Source: JBKBKC01 sp046294265
GTDB lineage: Bacteria; Pseudomonadota; Alphaproteobacteria; Rhodobacterales; Rhodobacteraceae
Direction: 5' to 3'
Length of the DNA stretch: 64,000 nucleotides
NCBI GenBank assembly: GCA_046294265.1
Contig: JBKBKC010000006.1
Location: forward strand, 1-64,000
Position numbers and translations under genes: made by a program. This document shows positions 59,421 to 64,000 of this stretch, one piece after another. Each line of letters opens with the position of its first letter. Within the stretch, counting starts at the first letter, position 1. A model generated the notes under the pieces. That model made no database searches. It saw only the letters and a list, made by a program, of their open reading frames with translations, and was not told the DNA's origin.

Positions 59421-60419
59421 ATGGACCGGATCGCCTGCATTCTGGAATGGGAAAACGCCAAGGGCCTCGACCGCGACGAGGCCCGGGCGGGGCTGGAGGC
59501 GCTGGCCGCACAGCTTGCCGACCATGCCAAGGCCAGCAACCTGGCCGTGAACCTTGTGCTGGTGCATGACGACGACGTGTCCGAGGGCGACATCACCGAC
59601 GACATCCGCGCCTGTCCCAGCCTTGCGGCGGGTGGCGTGCAATGGCGCCGGATCACGGCCCCGGGCACGACCTATTATGAGAAAAAGGGGATCGCGACAC
59701 AGTTCACCGATGCAGAGGTGCTCATCTACGCCGACAGCGACTGCCGCTATGCCCCGGGCTGGGTGGCCGCGCTGACCCGGCCACTGCTCCTGGACGAGGC
59801 GGATGTGACCTACGGGCCGACCGAGGCGCGACTGGAACCCGGCGTGGTCGCGCGGGCCTCGGCACTGGCCTGGACCTGGGCCACGCCGCACCCGAAAGAC
59901 CCGTTCCGCATCGAGCTTCCCGACCGGTTCTTTGCCAACAACGTGGCGATCCGGCGTGAGGCGGTGCGGCGCGTGCCCTGGCCGCGCCTTCCGGGCGGCC
60001 GCGTCACCTGCACGGTCTGGCGCGGGCGGCTGGCGGCGGCGGGCCTCAGGATGCGCCAGGTGCCCGAGGCGGCGGGCCAGCACAAGCAGTTCGACGCCAT
60101 CGGCCCGCTGATGGCGCGGGCCTGGATGCTGGGGGGCGACCGCGACCTGACGCGCGCGCTGAACGGCAAGGGACGGGCGGGCCGCATCGCGCGGGGGGTC
60201 CTTGCCTTGGTCAAGCAGCCGCTGAGTTATTGGAAGCGCTTTGCACGGCTGGGCCATGTCTATGCACCGGGATGGCGTTGGCCGCTGGTGCTGCTGATCG
60301 GCACCGGGTTCCGGCTGACGGCAGCGGCGGGCCAGCTGGCCAGCGCGCTGACCCGCAGCGCGACCCCCGAACGGCACGGCTATGACGACCTGACGGCCAC
60401 AGCGCGGGGGTTCGGCTAA
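59421..60419 (+). CDS. Family 2-like glycosyltransferase 1
   Basis: 332 residues from ATG 59421 (MDRIACILEWENAKGLDRDE), with GGAGG nine bases upstream; ATG 59385 overlaps the dehydrogenase stop and is also possible. A GT-A domain has VLVHDDDVSEG, LIYADSDCRYAPGWVAALTRP with the metal-binding DSD, and IRREAVRRVPWP. A C-terminal hydrophobic segment (WPLVLLIGTGFRLTAAAGQL) may anchor it to the membrane. It interrupts the valine genes and its 3' end overlaps the next, antisense glycosyltransferase by 4 bp. Confidence 0.8.
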   Translation: MDRIACILEWENAKGLDRDEARAGLEALAAQLADHAKASNLAVNLVLVHDDDVSEGDITDDIRACPSLAAGGVQWRRITAPGTTYYEKKGIATQFTDAEVLIYADSDCRYAPGWVAALTRPLLLDEADVTYGPTEARLEPGVVARASALAWTWATPHPKDPFRIELPDRFFANNVAIRREAVRRVPWPRLPGGRVTCTVWRGRLAAAGLRMRQVPEAAGQHKQFDAIGPLMARAWMLGGDRDLTRALNGKGRAGRIARGVLALVKQPLSYWKRFARLGHVYAPGWRWPLVLLIGTGFRLTAAAGQLASALTRSATPERHGYDDLTATARGFG

Positions 60420-61399
60420 TGCCCGTCGATGTTGCCGTAGTGATGCCCGGGCCGCCCGCGCAGGCCGTCCAGACGCCCAAGGCCCCGCCCCAGATGGCGC
60501 ACGCCCTCGGCAAGATGCGGCACCGGCACCACCAGGCCGAGCACCAGTTGCACCGCGCCCCGGATCAGGTTCGTCAGGATGAACGGGACCGACCGCAGGG
60601 CGGACCTGCGATGCCCCGCGCCTATGCGCCGCCGCCATTCGTCCAGCGTCTGGTGGCGCGCGCGCCGCAACTGGGCGGCCAGCGTCAGGCGCGATGCCGG
60701 CAGGGTTTCCGTCACCACCGCCCCGGGCACCCAGGCGCTCTGGCCGCCGAGCGCCCGCAGATCGTGCCAGAATGCGGTATCCGACCCGCCCGAAAGCCCG
60801 ATCTCGTCGCGAAAGCGCAGCCCGTGCGCGCGCAGCGGTGCCAGATCGCACAGCCAGTTGTTGGTCGAGGCCACGATGCCCCCGTCCTGCCCGGTCTCGG
60901 CCCGCATCCGGTTGCGCGCCGCCCGCATCTCGGCGCACCGGCGCAATCCCGCCAGAATCCGCACCCCCCGCAGGCTCAGGGCCGCACCCGGCTCGGGCGT
61001 GGGCAGGACCGGACCGCTGACCAGTGCCGCATCCGAGGCGGCCTTGCCGCGCCACAGCTGGTGCAGCCAGTCGCGGGCGGGCAGTTCGTCATCGTCGATG
61101 AAGGCCAGATGCGTCGCCCCGATGCGCAGCGCACAGTCCAGTGCAGCGTTGCGCGCAAGGGGAATGCCCAACCGGGGCTCGGCAAGGGTATGGCAGCGGC
61201 ATCCGCTGGCGCGTTCCAGCGCGCGGGCCGCGGCACCATGCCGGAAGGCCGGACCATTCTCGACCAGGACAAATTGCACACGCGCCCCCAACGGCGGGTC
61301 AAGACCGCCAAGCGCATCGAGAAGGCGGGCGAACATCACGGGGCGATCCCGCGTGATCACCGCCACCGCGATGAGCGGCGCATCCACCAGCCCTGTCAT
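60416..61399 (-). CDS. Family 2 glycosyltransferase 2 (antisense to valine genes)
   Basis: 327 residues with a GT2 N-terminus (PLIAVAVITRDRPVMFARLL), FVLVENGP, PLARNAALD and the metal motif in HLAFIDDDELPARDWLHQL. SGGSDTAFWHDL supplies the ED-type acceptor motif. A hydrophobic segment near the C-terminus (FILTNLIRGAVQLVLGLVVP) suggests membrane association. It is on the opposite strand inside the valine gene run and converges on glycosyltransferase 1. Confidence 0.85.
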   Translation of the reverse strand: MTGLVDAPLIAVAVITRDRPVMFARLLDALGGLDPPLGARVQFVLVENGPAFRHGAAARALERASGCRCHTLAEPRLGIPLARNAALDCALRIGATHLAFIDDDELPARDWLHQLWRGKAASDAALVSGPVLPTPEPGAALSLRGVRILAGLRRCAEMRAARNRMRAETGQDGGIVASTNNWLCDLAPLRAHGLRFRDEIGLSGGSDTAFWHDLRALGGQSAWVPGAVVTETLPASRLTLAAQLRRARHQTLDEWRRRIGAGHRRSALRSVPFILTNLIRGAVQLVLGLVVPVPHLAEGVRHLGRGLGRLDGLRGRPGHHYGNIDGH

Positions 61400-61461
61400 T
61401 TGTCAGAACTCCCTTCGATGGCAAAACCGTCTCACACCCCCAACGTTCCAAGGCCCGCATC

Positions 61462-62511
61462 ATGACCGACATCGCCATCCGAATCGAGGGACACGCAGGC
61501 CGGATCACGCTGAACCGCCCCGCCGCGCTGAATGCGCTGACGGCCGACATGGTGAACATGCTTGATGCCGCCCTGATTGCCTGGGCGGCGGATGACCGGG
61601 TGGCACTGGTGGTGATCGACGCGGCGGGGGAGCGGGCGTTCTGCGCGGGCGGCGACATCACCGCACTTTACGCGCAGGGCCGCACGGGCAATGTGGCTCC
61701 CATGCGGGATTTCTGGCGACGCGAATACCGCATGAACGCGCGGATCGCGGCCTATGAAAAGCCGGTTGTCAGCCTGATGCAGGGCTATGCCATGGGCGGA
61801 GGGGTGGGCGTGGGATGCCACGCCAGCCACCGCATCGTGGCCGAGACGACCCGCATCGCCATGCCCGAATGCGGCATCGGCCTCGTGCCCGATGTGGGCG
61901 GCTCCTACCTCCTCGCGCTGGCACCGGGGCGGCTGGGCGAATACATGGCCACCACCGGCGCGCGCATGGCCCCGGGCGATGCCATCGACGCAGGATTCGC
62001 CGACTGGTTCGTGCCTCGGGAGGGCTGGCCCGCGCTCGTTTCGGCGCTCTGCGCCACCGGCGAGGCCGAGGCGGTGGAGGCCGCCGCGCGCCCCCCGCCG
62101 ACCGCCACGCTCTGCGCCGCGCGCGGCGGGATCGAGGCGCATTTCGCCGGCGAGACCTACGGCGACATCTGGCGCAGCCTGATCGCCTCGGACAGCGATT
62201 TCGCCCGCAACACGCGCGACATGCTGGCGAAGGTCTCGCCATTGGCCGCGGCCTGCGCGATCGAAATGCTGCACCGGCTGGGCGATGCGCCGACCTTGCT
62301 TCGGGCGCTGGAACTGGAATACCGCTTCGCGCATCGCGCGCTGGAGCATTCCGACATTCTGGAGGGGATCCGCGCCGCTTTGATCGACAAGGACCGCAAC
62401 CCCCGCTGGCGCCACGCGGGGCCCGAGGCGGTATCGGCGATGGATGTGGCGCGGATGCTGATGCCGCTGGGGCCGGACGCCTGGCGGATGGACAGGGGAG
62501 AAGGCGCATGA
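61462..62511 (+). CDS. 3-hydroxyisobutyryl-CoA hydrolase (enoyl-CoA hydratase family)
   Basis: 349 residues of the crotonase fold: NRPAALNALTADMVNML, the oxyanion loop AFCAGGDITALYAQG and MGGGVGVGCHASHRIVAE, PECGIGLVPDVGGSYLL. The length and the FVP-x-DW type continuation fit 3-hydroxyisobutyryl-CoA hydrolase rather than a hydratase. The neighbour mmsB uses its product, 3-hydroxyisobutyrate. The stop overlaps mmsB by 4 bp. Confidence 0.9.
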   Translation: MTDIAIRIEGHAGRITLNRPAALNALTADMVNMLDAALIAWAADDRVALVVIDAAGERAFCAGGDITALYAQGRTGNVAPMRDFWRREYRMNARIAAYEKPVVSLMQGYAMGGGVGVGCHASHRIVAETTRIAMPECGIGLVPDVGGSYLLALAPGRLGEYMATTGARMAPGDAIDAGFADWFVPREGWPALVSALCATGEAEAVEAAARPPPTATLCAARGGIEAHFAGETYGDIWRSLIASDSDFARNTRDMLAKVSPLAAACAIEMLHRLGDAPTLLRALELEYRFAHRALEHSDILEGIRAALIDKDRNPRWRHAGPEAVSAMDVARMLMPLGPDAWRMDRGEGA

Positions 62512-63380
62512 GGGTCGCGGTGATCGGTCTGGGCAACATGGGCGGGCCGATGGCCGCCAATCTGGTGCGCGCAGGGCATGCGGTGGCAGGATTTGACGTG
62601 ACGGGCCGGGGCCCCGAAGGCGTGGACATTGCCGCCAGCGCCGCCGCGGCGGCGGCCGGGGCCGAGGTGGTGATCACCATGCTGCCCGACGGCCCCATCC
62701 TGCGCGCCGTCGCCGACGAGGTGATCCCGGCCATGGCCCCCGGCGCGGTCTTCTGCGACTGCTCGACCGTCGATGTGGACAGCGCCCGCGCGGTCTCGGC
62801 GCAGGCGCAGGCCGCGGGCCTGATGGCGCTGGACGCGCCGGTATCGGGCGGCACGGGCGGGGCGGCGGCGGGCACGCTGACCTTCATGGCGGGCGGCACG
62901 GCCGAGGCCTTTGCCCGGGTTGAGCCCTTGTTTGCCGCCATGGGCCGCAAGGCCGTCCTGTGCGGCGGGCCGGGCGCAGGCCAGGCCGCCAAGATCTGCA
63001 ACAACATGATCCTCGGCGCGACCATGATCGCCACCTGCGAGGCCTTTGCCCTGGCCGACAAGCTGGGCCTGTCGCGCCAGGCGATGTATGACGTGGCCTC
63101 CACCTCCTCGGGCCAGTCATGGAGCCTGACCACCTATTGCCCCGCCCCCGGCGTGGGCCCGCAAAGTCCCGCCGATGCAGGCTACGCCCCCGGCTTTGCC
63201 GCCGAACTGATGCTGAAGGACCTGATGCTGAGCCAGCAGGCCGCCACGGGGGCCGATGCCGACACGCCCATGGGCGCGCTCGCGGCCGAGCTTTACCGCC
63301 GTTTCGTGCAGGACGAAGGTGGGCGCGGACTCGACTTTTCCGCCATGCTGCCCCGGTTCGCGCGGCGCGGGCGCGGCTGA
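62508..63380 (+). CDS. mmsB: 3-hydroxyisobutyrate dehydrogenase
   Basis: 290 residues from ATG 62508. NAD binding is by VIGLGNMGGPMAANLVRAGH. The substrate loop DAPVSGGTGGAAAGTL and the catalytic Lys in GAGQAAKICNNMILG are typical of the family. It oxidises 3-hydroxyisobutyrate to methylmalonate semialdehyde for MmsA. The stop TGA shares its last base with the start of the next gene. Confidence 0.94.
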   Translation: MRVAVIGLGNMGGPMAANLVRAGHAVAGFDVTGRGPEGVDIAASAAAAAAGAEVVITMLPDGPILRAVADEVIPAMAPGAVFCDCSTVDVDSARAVSAQAQAAGLMALDAPVSGGTGGAAAGTLTFMAGGTAEAFARVEPLFAAMGRKAVLCGGPGAGQAAKICNNMILGATMIATCEAFALADKLGLSRQAMYDVASTSSGQSWSLTTYCPAPGVGPQSPADAGYAPGFAAELMLKDLMLSQQAATGADADTPMGALAAELYRRFVQDEGGRGLDFSAMLPRFARRGRG

Positions 63381-64000
63381 TGGGCTGGGCCGGGGCCATC
63401 GGCACGCGCTCGGCCGAGGTGCTGGCGCGGCTGGACGGGCTGGCGGAATTGCGGCTGCCCCGGGGCAGCGTCCTCTTTCGGCAGGGCGAGGCCGCGCAGG
63501 GCTTTGTCGTCGTGCTCTCGGGGCGGATCGAGGTGCATCTGACCGGCCCCTCGGGGCGCGAGATCCTGCTCTATGCGGTGGAGCCGGGCCAGTCCTGCGT
63601 GCAGACCACGCTGGGCCTGCTGGGCGATGACCCCTACGCGGGCGAGGGGGTCTGCGCCGCCGACGTGGTGGCGGTGATGATCCCCCGGCCGCTGTTCCTG
63701 TCGCTGATGGATCAGGACGCGGCCTTCCGCGCCTATGTGCTGCGCGCCTTTGGCCAGCGGATGCAGGACATGACCCGGCTTTTGGAGCGCATCGCCTTTG
63801 GCCGGGTCGAGGGGCGGCTGGCGGCAGCCCTTCTGGCGATGGCGGCGGGGGGCGCGGTGCGGGCCACGCAGGCCGAACGGGCCGCGCGCATCGGCACCGC
63901 GCGCGAGGTGGTGTCGCGGCGGCTGGAGGCGATGTCGCAGGCCGGGCTGGTGGCGACCGAGCGCGGTGCGGTGCGGCTCTTGGACGAACCCGCCCTGCGG
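63380..64000 (+). CDS. Crp/Fnr-family regulator, truncated by window edge
   Basis: 207 residues from ATG 63380 with no stop inside the window. A cyclic-nucleotide-binding fold covers about 25-125 (PRGSVLFRQGEAAQGFVVVL, SGREILLYAVEPGQSCV). The dimerisation helix follows, then an HTH with ARIGTAREVVSRRLEAMSQAGL. There is no N-terminal Cys cluster of the FNR kind. Overlap with mmsB by one base suggests co-transcription; ligand unknown. Confidence 0.88.
   Translation, partial: MGWAGAIGTRSAEVLARLDGLAELRLPRGSVLFRQGEAAQGFVVVLSGRIEVHLTGPSGREILLYAVEPGQSCVQTTLGLLGDDPYAGEGVCAADVVAVMIPRPLFLSLMDQDAAFRAYVLRAFGQRMQDMTRLLERIAFGRVEGRLAAALLAMAAGGAVRATQAERAARIGTAREVVSRRLEAMSQAGLVATERGAVRLLDEPALR

Overview
The window is GC-rich chromosomal DNA that looks like a member of the Rhodobacterales (Rhodobacter/Paracoccus-type Alphaproteobacteria). 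The evidence is an iscR-led suf operon with an Rhodobacter-type IscR, the DUF4167 gene beside prmC-prfA, the Rhodobacter-like tdh and NADP-isocitrate dehydrogenase, and many small genes overlapping by 4 bp. This is inference from gene content; no rRNA is present. Most of the window is ordinary core chromosome, densely packed in short operons.

Layout. 1-2207 is a small accessory patch: the right end of an IS21-family element, a short-chain dehydrogenase whose 3' end runs into it, a truncated AraC-type regulator and a small HTH protein. It ends at a tRNA-Arg(CCG) gene whose 3' end faces the patch. 2356-10174 (minus strand) is an iscR / cysteine desulfurase / sufB / ybjQ-like / sufC / sufD / two membrane proteins / sufS operon for Fe-S cluster assembly. 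An AT-rich block inside the desulfurase gene looks like an internal iron-responsive promoter. 10334-13160 holds a hydrolase, a small unknown protein, an HD phosphohydrolase and icd.

13197-22638 is an envelope region: holC and pepA are divergent from lptF-lptG-lptD-surA-pdxA-rsmA, joining two neighbourhoods also known from E. coli. 22646-31548 carries DUF4167, prmC-prfA, a glycosyltransferase-like gene, DUF1499, a ureohydrolase (speB-like), an M20 amidohydrolase, mazG and a lone ferric-iron binding protein. 31634-35019 has a nucleoside hydrolase, two poorly known genes in a less GC-rich stretch, and an orphan PhoR-like kinase. 35218-39033 has tdh-kbl (threonine to glycine plus acetyl-CoA) and a HerA-like ATPase, followed by a 470-bp gap with two terminator hairpins and possible small RNAs.

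39507-46691 is again envelope-related: an IalB-like secreted protein, a specialised ketoacyl synthase and acyl carrier protein behind lpxD and an L,D-transpeptidase, a divergent MepK-like peptidase, an MliC-type lysozyme inhibitor and zapA. 46894-51665 has transketolase, a DksA-like protein, a YedI-like membrane protein and gap. 51759-55617 has a cation/proton antiporter fused to a cyclic-nucleotide-binding domain, coaD and a CBS protein. 55675-63380 is valine catabolism (LysR regulator, mmsA, acyl-CoA dehydrogenase, 3-hydroxyisobutyryl-CoA hydrolase, mmsB) interrupted by two glycosyltransferase genes, and a Crp/Fnr gene runs off the right edge.

Across the window seven copies of one intergenic element recur: an 8-bp G5-6/C5-6 stem, usually with a 5-base loop, followed by a conserved GATATTTGG block. 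Six of the seven point with the gene they follow. Together with the intragenic iron-type control block, this is the most interesting unexplained structure here.
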